A stretch of DNA of 64,000 bases, taken from contig OZ017795.1 in assembly GCA_963969395.1 (NCBI GenBank), positions 14,074,001-14,138,000 on the forward strand, given 5' to 3'. A model generated the notes under the pieces. That model had not been told where the DNA came from. It searched no databases and was given only the letters and a program-made list of their open reading frames with translations. Made by a program: the position numbers and the translations under genes. Below are positions 11,514 through 23,598 of the stretch, one piece after another. Source of the stretch: Pseudoscleropodium purum. Lineage: Eukaryota; Streptophyta; Bryopsida; Hypnales; Brachytheciaceae. Position 1 is the first letter of the stretch. Every line of letters starts with the position of its first letter.

Positions 11514-14500
11514 CTAGAAGCATTACCTACTGTACACATTATTTGTAGTGTAAGGGATAATGCCAAAGCATAGAACTACAACAAAGGACGTATAGCATTC
11601 TACATGTAATTCATTAGTTGCATTGACATTTTTTCTAATTCACTCTAATTCTAACTTTCTTTCTTTGAATTTGTTCTACAATGCTTGGGATGGACTTCTA
11701 ATTCATCATAGCTACCAATTGTTATCTTTGCATGCTACAACTTCCAATAATTTGGCATCACCAATCCAAACAGTGCCACCTTTCTACTTCTAACGAATGC
11801 AGAATTTGACTATCTTATATCTCTTTGGCCTTGTACTTCTTTTACCATAACATTGTATATTGTGATGGATGTGCATGCAATGAAGACTAATGTGGATGCA
11901 AAGTTGTAGTATTTGGTCAACTATTAGTACATCAAATTTGGGCAAGGGAAATATAAGGTGATTTGCACCATTATATAAATATTGGTCCTAGACTTCCTCA
12001 ACATCCTCCTTCCTATTCTAGGCAACAATGAATGGCCTTATATCCCTTCTAGTGCCAACTTCTACACCCAATACCACCATCAATTCAATTAGCTCCTAGA
12101 AAAACATGACAATATTTCCAAGAGTGCCAATCAATCTTGTGTGGCTAATAATAATTGCAAAGATGAGTACAAGAAGTCAAAGTTATTAGTACTACAATAG
12201 CAAATTGGATGTGGTTACTTCAAACAAAGAGCACCTGAATACTTCAATTGTGATCTATAGGGATTAGGAAGAGTCGAGTCTATTCATTTTGTCAATGCAA
12301 ACGAATCTGACTCTCTTTACATATATATATCTATGTGTGTGTGTATTCCATTTAAATTGAAGGCCACTAGTTTTCCTTGCAAATGGCTCTTTTGATTGTA
12401 TATCTTTTGATTTATTGAATAGACCATATATATGGATTCATTTGTACAATTGACAAATTCTAAATTATTTTGTCATCCAAATTACCAAACTAATTTACTA
12501 TTTGAGAAATGTGATATAGTTTTGATATCCTAAATTATTTATTTGACAAAATAGTGATTATTTTCAAAATTTTGACTTATCTTTGAGCATCCTAGGGTGG
12601 TAGCAAGTTGGTTGAGGTGTGAGGTGTTTGAGGGGTGGGAATGGAATGACCCTAAAACCTAAACATTCAACCGTTTGAGTCATGTGTTAATATGTATACT
12701 CAATCTCTAGTATTTTCCAAAATTTCTATAATACTAACCTCTAATTTGTCTCTAGTGCTCTTTCTCTCTCTACACATAAAAATTTGTCTTGGCATAAATT
12801 CCAAGTCAAAAACATTATCAATAATTTGCTCAAGCTACTTTGTCTTGAGTATGTACCTCTATGATATATTTAACTTGTATATGACAATGTTTATCCCAAT
12901 CCCAATCTTAAAGTGACTACATATAACCACTATGTTCATAGTCTCTATCTTTGGAGCTCAAAAGTACCATCATGCTTATAAGCGTAGAATGATAGGTACA
13001 ATTTTTTTGATAGTATGTATTAGTTACATTTATGCATAGTTAAGCACACTCAAGCATACAATCAAATGGGGTTCCACGTTGGCATGTTGGATTGTTCTCA
13101 AGCAAATTGAACTGGTGGGATATTTGTCACATTTAATCGTAAATTTAACCCAATCTCCTTCCTTTTGCACTAATGTACCTAAGTTAGGCTATTTTGCTCA
13201 TTAAGAAAAAATTTAGTGTATTATTATTGTGCATGTTGGGGACAAAGGCGCCAAGCATTGCACTGCCAATAGTGTAGTAAAAAGTATCATTGAGCAACAT
13301 GAGCCAACAAATTCTTTGACAAAAAATGGAATCATTTTTGGAATTGACTCTTGTGTAGTCTTTATATTACTAGCATGTTTTTTTGATGATTTTCTTGTGT
13401 GAATAGGTGACAAGAATAACAATTGAAAAACTTTGTAGACATCTCCAATGTACACACTTTAACATGCTTCTTGTTGGTTGGTTGTGTATGGGTGTAGATG
13501 AGGAGATTTCCTTCTACATTTCTTGCTTCAATGATTTCTTGGAACACTATATGCAACACATTCTTGTTTTCTACATATGTGACTATTTTTTGTCTATTTA
13601 ACTTCTTGCATATGTTATTGCAACCCTAGCATTTGAAATTTCTCTCAACTATTCTATCTCTCAATTCTTGGTTCAATTCCTTATGAGGTATTGGAATCAA
13701 TCTTTTAATAATTTTACTACTCACTTTCTTAAATGATTAGTTTCCTAGTTCTCATCGTTACTTGGATGATTATACTACTATACAAATTGTATAGTCCTTT
13801 GGTATCCTATGTTTTGAGGCATAACTATTATTTTAGCAATATGGATACATAATTGAAAGGAGATATTTTTTCTTACTACACTCTTGTCAATACCCTATTT
13901 TGTCCCATTGCATGATCTATTTGCTCAATGTGCACCCTACTTCCTAATAATATATGCTAAGTGTTACATAGTATGAGGATGTAGTCATGAGTTTTCACAC
14001 CAAGTAATTTCTTGTGTCCAAATTGATCAAATTGTGACTAGGTTATGTGTTGGTTGCAAGTAATCTATAAATTGTATGAAATTACATGTATTGGGGTGTA
14101 TTGTAAGCTCTTTCTATTCCACAATCTTTGTCTCATTGAATTTCTAAAGCAATTTTCCGACATTAATTATAGGCCTCAATTGCTGTAGATCAACATTTTC
14201 TAAAATCTCTTTGACATGGATTACATAATTAGTGTGATTGCTTGCACTAAATTTATACTCAACCCTTGAGCATCTCATCACCTCAAATATGGCCTCTCCA
14301 AATTGAAAGATCTCCTTATTTGATTATTATAATCTTTTTCATGGTACAATAAAAAAATATGCCCCTTTCCCTCTAGCTCTAAAGTTGTCTCCACTATCAA
14401 TTAGTACGGTCAATTTATGTGGATCTCTTTTTAGGTGATAGTTTAATCAAAATAAATTGAAAAGGGATTTTAATAAGCATGAGCTGGGTGCTCAAGAGTT

Positions 14501-15742
14501 AATTGACTTTGGTAAGAATTTGCTCATATACATAATAATTTGTCAATTTTTTTGCAAGAGCCTTGTCTCTTTATATTTTTAAAAGAAAAAACCTTTTAAA
14601 TTTGAACTTCTTGAACTAGTGTGTTGATCCCCAATGCACACTTGTAAAGTAGAAGACATCTTCATTACTCATGACCATGTGGAATCTATCCTTGTTACAA
14701 GTTATTTTGAGGTGTCTCCATGCTCGTGTTGACAACTGGTCAAATTTGAAGATGATATGTGTGCATTGCAAGTTGAAGGTCTTATTGGGAGGCATCAAAT
14801 GGGACTTTGACTCTCAATGCCATGAAGATAATTGAAAGTCCCTTAAATCCATCTTTGACCAAACTCAATCTTAAACCCTACTATTGAGAATACTTAATCT
14901 CAAGCAATTCTTGGTTGTAACATTGAAAATTATGTCTATCAATACTACTCAATTTTTTTGTTGACTTCACAAAGGTGGGATCTTGGAGACTAGATCCCTA
15001 AATCAAAACTTCTATGGTCATAGGTTCAATTCTGAATTTCTTTGTAGATGCTAACACTCAAGCTCATAAGCATGTTCATAGATCCACATACTAGCAATTA
15101 TGCCTCTATACCCACTAGATATTATTCACTAGACACTAAATATTTGCAACAATATTATTGGATTAAAAAATCCTTGCCCTCAACCAACGCATCAAAGCAC
15201 AAAACATATAACCATAAGTCAACACTTGGGAAAAACTTGTCCTATTCCTCTCACTATATCGTAAACCAATCTTGTAAAGATGTAGATTTAAGAAGTCCAA
15301 AATGCATATCTTGCATACAAGATTGTAATAAATAATTAGGACCATAGACCATGTATTTGAACTTCTCAAATTCATAGCATATTCAAAATATAATAATTCA
15401 TTTATTTTTAATTCATGATTTTCAATTGCCAATGTATTAAAAAATAACTCATGATTGTGTTGATTCCACCTCAAAGCATGCAAAATTGCTTAAAGTAACC
15501 TAAATAGGTGTACATTACATCAATTCTATTAGGATCCAAGTTATTCTTCTTCAAATTTCCTTGCCTTTTTCCACTTTCCATTGGCCAATCCTAAATCTCA
15601 AATAGAATAAAGTAAGATGCTCTAAAAAGCAACCCCACTTTAAAACCAACCACGAACACAAAGGTACTAATTTTGCTTTCTTCAATGTACCAATCAAACA
15701 GTGCACATTGCAGGAGGTCGTCGCTTTCTATAGTTAGTGGCA
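11514..15742. other. AT-rich intergenic DNA, no gene recognised
   Basis: About 4.2 kb of AT-rich sequence with short chance reading frames and small TA/TG microsatellites near 12320-12350. No conserved domain, RNA gene or intact element was seen. Confidence 0.5.
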
Positions 15743-16125
15743 AACCATTGCTTTTTCAACTTCAAAAACTCATAACTAATTCCACGGTCTGATAAACACA
15801 AAACAACTTGGGTTCAATACCAATTCCATTTCCCTTCCCTACCGAAATTTACTAAAAATTATTTTCAAGGAATTTTATAAGCTAGTTTGCCCCAAAATGC
15901 AATCCACTCTTCAGAAGATCACTTAGTTTAAGAGTAGAGTGACTATGGTCACTTTTTTTTTTAGTTTAGTGCCCCCACTTCTTTTTCAACTTCAAAAACT
16001 CATAACTAATTCCACAAAGGTCCGATCAACATGAAACGACTTGGGTTCGATGCCAATTTCATTTCCCTTCCTACAAAAATTTACTGAAAATTGTTCCTAG
16101 GAGTTTCACTCCCCCTCCCCCCCCC
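15743..16125 (+). repeat. Direct repeat, two ~150-bp copies ~230 bp apart
   Basis: The copy at about 15748-15890 and the copy at about 15978-16115 share CTTTTTCAACTTCAAAAACT, CATAACTAATTCCAC, ACTTGGGTTC, ATTTCCCTTCC and AAATTTACT.AAAATT in order. Between them lies a pyrimidine-rich spacer. The second copy ends in a C8/A18 run (16115-16141). No coding potential was seen. Confidence 0.7.
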
Positions 16126-16218
16126 CAAAAAAAAAAAAAAAATGCAATCAACTTAAGCAATCTCGTAATTGATTTTCTTCTGACTCTATCTTATACCCAA
16201 ACCTGAGTGGATGCTTAC

Positions 16219-16429
16219 CTTGCCAGCCACCACATGATCTGGAATTCTGGATAAACTCCATGGCTTGAGCATCCCACACGTCTGCGTCAAATGGGAAGTG
16301 CACGTCCAGAATATGCCGTGAAGGGCTTGGAACCAAAGGCAGGATGCCTTGCCCGTGAGGGGTTCTCAACAGACAAGCTCCTGTAGCAGCGAGCAGCAGG
16401 GATGGCAAACCAATGCCTGGCCAGATCAT
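16219..16429 (-). other. Exon-like GC-richer island, unknown product
   Basis: On the minus strand an ATG at 16429 opens about 70 codons (MIWPGIGLPSLLLAATGACL at the start, then LVPSPSRHILDVHFPFDADV) up to a textbook donor GGCAAG|GTAAGC at 16219/16218. The N-terminus has a hydrophobic stretch that could be a signal or membrane anchor. The base composition is gene-like, in contrast to its surroundings. I do not recognise the protein and find no partner exon downstream (lower coordinates), where repeats begin at once. It may be a gene fragment, the first exon of a gene with a long intron, or chance. The second minus-strand island at 18277-18370 does not join it in frame at any splice site I could find. 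Confidence 0.3.
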
Positions 16430-16548
16430 TTGAACAAAACTCCGGCATCAATGCAGTTTGTTGTCGTGCGTGTGTGCAAGGCCGTTTTGTAACATTCGAT
16501 AATAAAAAAAAAACCACAGAATGAGATGGATGGTATGGTATTTCTCAA

Positions 16549-16577
16549 ACTGTATGTATGTATGTATGTATGTATGT
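16549..16577 (+). repeat. (TGTA)n microsatellite
   Basis: About seven perfect TGTA/TATG units in a row. Confidence 0.9.
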
Positions 16578-18276
16578 GATGAAACCATGTACAATTGTCT
16601 GTGTACCCATTCTTGACAAGTGAGTAGGACGTTAAACCCAGGTTACTCAGCCCATGAAAGTGGTAGGCCCAATAGGCTGGATTTTACCCCGGAAGAACAC
16701 ACTAAATTTTTTTTATTTTCCAAATATGAGAAAATTTGCAAATTTTGAAATCATGTTTGCAATCAAAGACCCCAAATTAGATAAGAGGGGGCTAGAATGT
16801 ACTCTGGACACGGTTTAAAATAGGGGACCTTTTTTATACTTAAATTATCCATAGAGAATCCAAAAATTACCTTGTTGGATTCACTTCTAAAAGGTTGGAT
16901 TTAGTGCCATACTACAAGTACAGTAATCTACCTTTTGAGGGAGGCTACTCTCTTTGACTCAATTTTTAGTAATTTTTTTTACTTTGATTTCGTGTTAGTG
17001 TTTTTAGAAGTTGATTTTGCTATAAGGGCACAATTAGATGTGGTTGCACTAATTATTATCCAACTTAATTCAACTAGTGCACCTATGACAATAATGCTAA
17101 AATTTACTAATATTAGAATCATGCAAATTTGCAAGATATGCTAATATGGTAGTTCACAATATTTTAGAAATAATATGGCCAACAATATTTTTATACTTTT
17201 GCATATTGTATGTTTTTCTACCAACTCTCATTATTGATTTGCAGTACGTTTGCAATCATGCAACTTTGGAGTGAAAATACAATTAAACTCTCACACTACA
17301 TAATATTCAGTTTTTGTATTTCATTGTCATTGTTGAGATGAAGTTTGTGAATATTAGTTATCAGTAAATATACAAATCTTGAAAATTCCAAATTGTTGGT
17401 TAATCATGAGCTTTATATGTCAAAATCCAAACTGAAATTCAGTGTTTTCCTTCAATTTTATATTTTGAAATTAAATTTAAATTTTAGAATTTTAGCACAA
17501 TTTCTATACTAATAAATTGTCAAAGTTTCTATTGAGTCTTCTTAGAAATCAAAAGTAGATTTTAGATTTTCATAGACCATAATCTTTTGACACCCAATAG
17601 AAAAAATTATAAATTTTCAAATTGCTCTAAATATGTAAATCTAAATGGATCCTAGGCTTTAATAAATAAAAATCATTTACATTTTAGGCATGAATCTATA
17701 AACCTTTAGATTTAAAAACATGTCACAATTAGGTGTACTTAACTTACCCCCCCTTTCCCCAAAGCTTTTCAATGACCAAAATGGGTTTTTGCATTTTTAG
17801 GCCAGCTCCTATGAATTTGCTTAACATGATTTTGTAAATGTTTCATTTAGAATGGGGATTTCTTCTAGCTTTTCAACAAGTCAATTTGAAAAAAAAACAA
17901 ATTTATGGAACCACCTATTAGGTAACTGGTAGAATTGGGAATAAACCCAATTGCAGTTTGAAAACATTGGGAAAAAATCTGGTGAAAAAATCTTTATAAC
18001 TTTTGTTTGGAATAAAATAGAGAAAAAGAAAAAGAAAAAAAAAGCCCGTTCCATGAAAATAGCTGGTTCCATGAAACTAAAACTAAATCCTTGAATGCTG
18101 CGTTGCAAGATATTAATATTTTCTTAAGAGAATCCCTAAGCAACAGTCGTTCAGTTTCTCTATCTTTAGAATTGAAAGATTTTATTTTATTTTGTTGACA
18201 GCTTGTGTTGTTCATGTCCACCCTAAACGTCCTTCAATTCTTTTCTGTACATGTGGCATGCCAAGTGGCAACTTAC
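16578..18276. other. AT-rich intergenic DNA, no gene recognised
   Basis: AT-rich DNA with poly-A and poly-T runs (for example A-rich near 18020-18040). Nothing conserved was recognised. Confidence 0.5.
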
Positions 18277-18370
18277 CAAACTGAACTCCTGTACCACTGA
18301 TTACAATACTCCCAAACCTCTTTAATGTCACAGGGGAGGTGTCTACGTGATTGGGTGGAGTTTTATGATA
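18277..18370 (-). other. Exon-like segment on minus strand
   Basis: A 94-bp open segment bounded by a good acceptor (TATTTTACAG|TATC at 18371/18370) and a strong donor (TTTG|GTAAGT at 18277/18276). Its open frame reads YHKTPPNHVDTSPVTLKR then FGSIVISGTGVQFG. Both splice sites and the amino-acid texture look like a real internal exon, but I do not recognise the protein and cannot identify neighbouring exons. It could be a fragment captured by a transposon or an old pseudogene. Confidence 0.3.
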
Positions 18371-19084
18371 CTGTAAAATAATCAACAGTGGTACAAATAT
18401 GTAATAATAACATGAAAAAAACATTTGAGTTTATAAAAACATTTGAAGTAAGATGGAGGACTTAGGGGCCTTAAACCTGTCTCAACACAATTGTTGAACT
18501 CCTTATTATCACATATACATATATTGGAGGCAACCTATTCCTAACCAATAGCCTCTTTTTGGCCATGTAGACTTTCTGCTTTCCAAAGAGAAGAATGAAT
18601 AACAATTAATTGTAGCACAGTTCTTGATGTAGCTAGGCACATTATGATTGGCTAACAAGACTCTCAATATTGCAACCAGCCCTTGGTTGGAAAGAAGAAG
18701 GTTTATATCACTATTATTGGAGAAATAAAAAGTGGAAATAGAAAGCAAATTTTGAGCTCCATTTTCATGTTCTAGTGAGTAAACGTGATAGTGAAGAAAG
18801 TGATATTAAAGAGGTAAGGATATTCGTGATAGGAAACTGTACTACAGGGGCTATACAATACGTATCCCATACGTATCCACCCTACTCGTACATATTCGTC
18901 TTCCCCTTCAGGGCGGTCGTTCCATTTCCTCTTCACTTCCTCTTTTCTTGTGCACCTTTGCTTCTCAACAATCAGCTTCGTTTGCGTGTCAATTTTCTCA
19001 GGTTCTTTTGTTTTTTCTCAGAATCCATCTCTTGGGTCCCCAACATCACTATCACTCGAAAGAAAGGCATTTCACTTCTTCACG

Positions 19085-19086
<2 letters not shown>
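18371..19086. promoter_or_regulatory. Upstream region and probable 5' UTR of ISCU
   Basis: This is the flank between the minus-strand exon-like segment and the ISCU start. From about 18850 it becomes less AT-rich and pyrimidine-rich, as expected for a promoter and 5' UTR. No reading frame is convincing. I cannot place the TATA box or transcription start with confidence. Confidence 0.4.

Positions 19087-19142
<56 letters not shown>
19087..19142 (+). repeat. (CT)28 microsatellite in the ISCU leader
   Basis: This is 56 bp of uninterrupted CT (GA on the other strand), ending about 180 bp before the ISCU start codon. Pyrimidine-rich leaders are common in plant housekeeping genes, and GA/CT repeats are known binding sites for plant BBR/BPC factors. 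A role here is inference. The serine/leucine-rich and arginine/glutamate-rich frames across it are artefacts. Confidence 0.9.
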
Positions 19143-19148
<6 letters not shown>

Positions 19149-19323
19149 GACAATTTCTATTGCGTGTCTCACCTCTTGGGTTCCATTCCGTTTGCCTCTT
19201 ACCTTGCTTTCGGCATCCTTCTTCAGGAGCTTTGAAGAATTTCAACAACATTCGCGCTCTCTTACCGAGAACCGGAAGTTCGATCGAGTCAGAGCTTGAT
19301 TTGGTTTGATTTGGTTCGGAATC

Positions 19324-20885
19324 ATGTTGTCTCATGTAGCGAAGGGAATTGTTGCCCGGGCGGCCAATTCGGCTCCACGGGGCGCACTTGTGTTTGGACA
19401 GAGGGCGTACCATGAGAAGGTAATTGATTGTATGCTTCTTTGTTTCCGATCCTTCAAGGGTTTGAAAAAAGGAATGGTTCGCTTTTTAGAGGCTGAGTTG
19501 TGTTTGTAGAGGACAATCATTAATGAATTGGTGCGAAGTTTTAGTGAAATTTGACTTGAATTGGGTTTTAGATGAAATTGTAGATAAACGCTTGAGGGTT
19601 TGTTGACATGAAGAAGGGGGGCACTTTGGATTGCAGGTTGTAGATCACTATGACCATCCCCGCAATGTAGGTTCGTTCGATAAGAACGACCCGACGGTGG
19701 GCACGGGCTTGGTTGGGGCTCCTGCGTGTGGCGATGTCATGAAGCTGCAGATCAAGGTGGACGAGCAGACGGGGGATATTGTCGATGCGTGCTTTAAGAC
19801 CTTCGGGTGTGGATCGGCCATAGCTTCGTCGTCTGTGGGTATGTGGACTATGTATGAGTTGCCCCCTTTGTTGGTGCGGTGAAGGAGGTTTGCCATTCTT
19901 CGTTTGGAGAGCGGGCTGTATTGAATAGTGCTTTGATCTTTGGGATGGACGTTTTGTGTTCATTTGCAGCTTCTGAGTGGATCAAGGGGAAGCCTATGGA
20001 TGTAGCGACGAGCATTAAGAACAGGTCAGCGAGCTCTCCTATTTGATTGGTTTATGTTTATTGAGCGTAACATTCTTTAGCTATTGAAGCTCTCCGCCTT
20101 TTCTATTTACAGGTGATGAGACACGATCAACTTTCTGTAATCACACACTGTTATTAATTGCACATTCTCTGTATATGACATGCTTTGTACACATCTTCCG
20201 TTTGCTCCGATTGGAAACTTCAACGTTTCAATTTGTGAACACATCTAAGTGCATTTAGAAGTTCATTTGTCCCGTTGAGGCAGTCTCATTTGAGAGGGTT
20301 GAGTGTAGAACTATTCCTGCTTGCGTCTGTGTGCAATCATGTGCATGCACCAATACTTTCATCATTTTCTGTTTTAACGAGTCATCTTTCAACCTTCCTC
20401 TTGTTATATTTTGGTGTAAAGAATTTGAAAATGGGCGTCATGAACACACAAGTTGCGCATCATGGTCGTTTCCAAGGTGTCATTCCCAAAGAATGTTATG
20501 AGTATGTGCTTAAACTATGTCAGTTGTATTTCCTTTCGTCAATCACTGGAGCAGTTCAGGCTCCCCATTTTGAGCCTAGTGCTACGCTGCATTATATTGG
20601 AAGAGAACAGCAATTTTAAGTACAAATTTTAAAGTCCAGTGCTTCAGTTTATTAATCCGTTATCCAGCTTCAGGATTAGGGACGAGGCCGATTTTATTCC
20701 TGAATTGTGGTATGCATACTTTCTGCAGTGAAATCGCCAAACATCTGTCTCTGCCACCTGTGAAGCTCCATTGCAGTATGCTTGCGGAGGATGCTATCAA
20801 AGCGGCAGTAAAAGACTACAAGTCCAAGAAATTGAAAGCAGGAACTGAAGCTTCTCACAACGAGGCCTTTTCTGCCAATATGTAA
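19324..20885 (+). CDS. ISCU: Mitochondrial iron-sulfur cluster scaffold protein
   Basis: This is the scaffold on which the cysteine desulfurase complex builds 2Fe-2S clusters in the mitochondrial matrix before HSP70/HSC20-assisted transfer. There are four exons: 19324-19419, 19637-19838, 19970-20024 and 20729-20885 (TAA at the end), all GT-AG, giving 169 residues. Residues 1 to about 31 (LSHVAKGIVARAANS..) are basic, serine/alanine-rich and lack acidic residues until the end, as in a mitochondrial presequence. The core starts at VVDHYDHPRNVGSF. The three cluster-ligand cysteines are present (C63 in PACGD, C90 in FGCGSA, C133 in LHCSM), as are the ligand-area D65 and the chaperone motif LPPVK (126-130). 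The C-terminal tail is slightly extended, as in plant ISU proteins. The start is the first ATG of the exon and gives the presequence. I see no defects. Confidence 0.96.
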
Positions 20886-23285
20886 AAAGCAATGTCTCAA
20901 GTATGATGGGTGTTGATTATAGTAACACAGCTAATCTCTAGCCCACCTTTCGAAGCTTTGGAGGGCATGGTCCTGAAACAGATATGATTTCAATTACGAG
21001 CATATGGAGCATTACGATCGAAGTGTGACGTTCAAGGAAACGCTGAAGATTGTCAGGCCAAATGTGTGGCGTCATGAAATAGGTGTTGCATTCTTAAATT
21101 TCCTTACAAATCACAAGTACATTGGGTCATCTCATTGACAAGAACTTGTAGTTACAGTATACAGCAGCAGTTTCAGAAACAGCTGACAAATGTTGCTTAA
21201 TAGTTTGGTGTCTCTAGGTTGCATGGACTGGGGATGCATCCATGATCAGGGTTTGATATACATCAATGGATTTTAGTTGGGGATATTATCCTGTGCTGAT
21301 ACAGCAAAAGCCAACGTTTTTGTTTTTTGTTTTTTTGTGTATTTTGAATTGGACAGCTTGAAGGTCATGGGATTCAACTCTGTTGAAATCCGAGAACTAT
21401 CTATTTGTCACTTGCTCTTGAATTATCACAAGTTCACAGAAAGAAGTACCAGTTTCTCAACCTTGTCGCTTGATTTCGTCAGGAAGTGATCTTCATTTGA
21501 TTGTAGGATATAATTACTTACGGGAAGTAAGAAATCTGAAAAATGTGCTAAAAAATCTCTGTTTTTGACAATTGAGGGAAAAAATTCAATTACATTTAGA
21601 AATTCACAAGGCAACCTTTGAGTTTGTTGGGTCAGACTGAAGGCCAGGAGGTTTTGCATTGATGTAATCTAAGGAAGTTTGAGTAGGAAGTTTGAGTAGG
21701 ATCTTCATTAGGAAAAATTTGAACCCCAAGAAGGGGCTATTTTGTAATGCAAAAATTTGGGTGAGAAAGAGTTTTTTCAACTCACTAATTGGGCCAAGAT
21801 TTGCATGATATGCTCAAATGTTTGTCATTATTATCCACTCCATCTCCATGATCTCATCTTCATTACCCAATCCATTTCTACAATTTCTTGTCTTAGTTAT
21901 GGAGGATGGCTAGCACATGCTTCCTACAAATTTCCATATGTCAAGTAGCCACTATCAACTTTTAGTGGTGATCCTATATGGTGATTGGAAAGAGGATTTG
22001 GACACCCTCATATTCACTTAAACTAGGACTAAAATTAGTTAAAAAAACTCAAAGTCCCTTGAAGGATTAAATTCCCTTGTTTTGATGATTTCTTGTGAAA
22101 TGAGGAAATTTTTTATTGGAAATTTAGATGGTTAAAGGTTAAAGACAAAATTTTGGAATACTTGGGAAAATTTTCAAGAATTTTGACTTCACAAATTAAA
22201 AGATAATAGAGCTTGAATTAGAAGAAAATGTTTTTTTTTCAAATCCACCCCAGCATAGCTAATAAAGTTTCAATCCTATAAGCTTGTAATTTGAGAACTA
22301 AAATTTATATTTTTGGAATGAATTTATGACAAATTTTATTAGTTATATACAACCCAATACAATAACTACCTATTTGAGCCATTTAAAGAATTTTGTACAA
22401 TGTCAATTATAATTGGTGTATTTTGGTAACCATAATTATCATTACATATTTACACAATTCCAATGAAGCACACCAAATTTTAGTATTAGAAACCAATACT
22501 CCAATTTTGGTGAAATTTTAATTTAATTTTCATGGTTTTACATGATAATTCATTGAAAAACATTGGTGATGAATTTTTAAAATTTGATTGTGGAGATATG
22601 TAGGAAACTCCATCCATATGCACATCTTTCCTTCAACGAGCATCTCCAAAAAGGTTTCACAATTCCTTCTAAAGAAATCTCGATATTGGAGTGATAATGC
22701 CCAAATTTTTTAAAATAAATATCTCTTTATTGAAATTAGATTTTTCTATTTGCCCCTCATATACTAACTAATTTCAAAAATTTGAATATGATGGTACAAT
22801 AGCTTTGCCAAAATCTAGTTAAGTGATAAAGAAATATCTATTTTACAAGATTTGGTTATACATGCCACCTCACATTGAACTCTTCATAGATCATATTTTT
22901 GTTACCTAATGGATTTTTTTTAATATGAAAGTTGTACATATGGATGTTCTCTATATATCTATACAATTAAATATAAAAAAAATTCAACACCAATTAGTTT
23001 GAACATGATTTCTATTAATAGACTTTCAACAAATTATTGGCCCTTGTTAGCAAGAAAAAAAATAATTCATGTATACTTTTGAATGTATTATTTTGACATT
23101 GTGAGAATAAGTTGTGAATTTTTGAAGAGCTTACTATAAATGCACCTAATACCGACACTAGGGTCTGATATTTAAATGCAGTACATCCTTGTAATCACAT
23201 CTATTCACTTTCAAAGATTTTTTAAGATTTTAGAGGTGTTGGTTATGATTACAGAGAGGGTTGTGGGTGCTGCTACCTTAGGCAG
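20886..23285. other. AT-rich intergenic DNA, no gene recognised
   Basis: About 2.4 kb. The first few hundred bases are the ISCU 3' flank. The rest is AT-rich with no conserved frame, no RNA gene and no complete element that I could define. Confidence 0.5.
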
Positions 23286-23451
23286 TTTGTAACCAGGGCT
23301 TTTTATTTTTGGTGACAATTCGCTAGACTGTCAAAAATCTGACCTCTCTGGCTTCATCCCTCCAAAAACTGGCTTCATCCCTCCAAAAACTGGCCCTTTC
23401 GAGTAAGGACAGCCGGGGGAAACTGGTCCAAAAAAAAGCCCTGTTTGTAAG
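23286..23451. mobile_element. 150-bp hAT-like miniature element with 8-bp target duplication
   Basis: The element proper is 23294-23443. It starts CAGGGCTTTTTATTTTTGG and ends, as reverse complement, CAGGGCTTTTTTTTTGG, an inverted repeat of about 18 bp. Flanks are TTTGTAAC (23286-23293) and TTTGTAAG (23444-23451), a target duplication matching at 7 of 8 bases. CAGGG-type termini with 8-bp duplications are characteristic of hAT elements. Inside is a perfect 21-bp tandem pair (23350-23370 and 23371-23391, unit GGCTTCATCCCTCCAAAAACT). There is no coding capacity. It lies 148 bp upstream of the start codon of the next gene, so it probably forms part of that gene's promoter or leader. Confidence 0.85.
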
Positions 23452-23598
23452 ATTCTTGTAGAAGAATCCAACGAATGTTGTTTGTGAGATCACATTGATT
23501 TTCATCGGCATGAAGGCGTGGCTTCAATTCGAACCGCTTCTCCGAAATCCTTTGTCCCACGTGCAACTTGTGTCGCTAGTCGATCGCAACTTCGCACC

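Noticed and set aside
18775..19413. Several long frames with Ser-Leu or Arg-Glu repeats
   Set aside because: They are translations of the (CT)28 tract and the ISCU leader in shadow frames.
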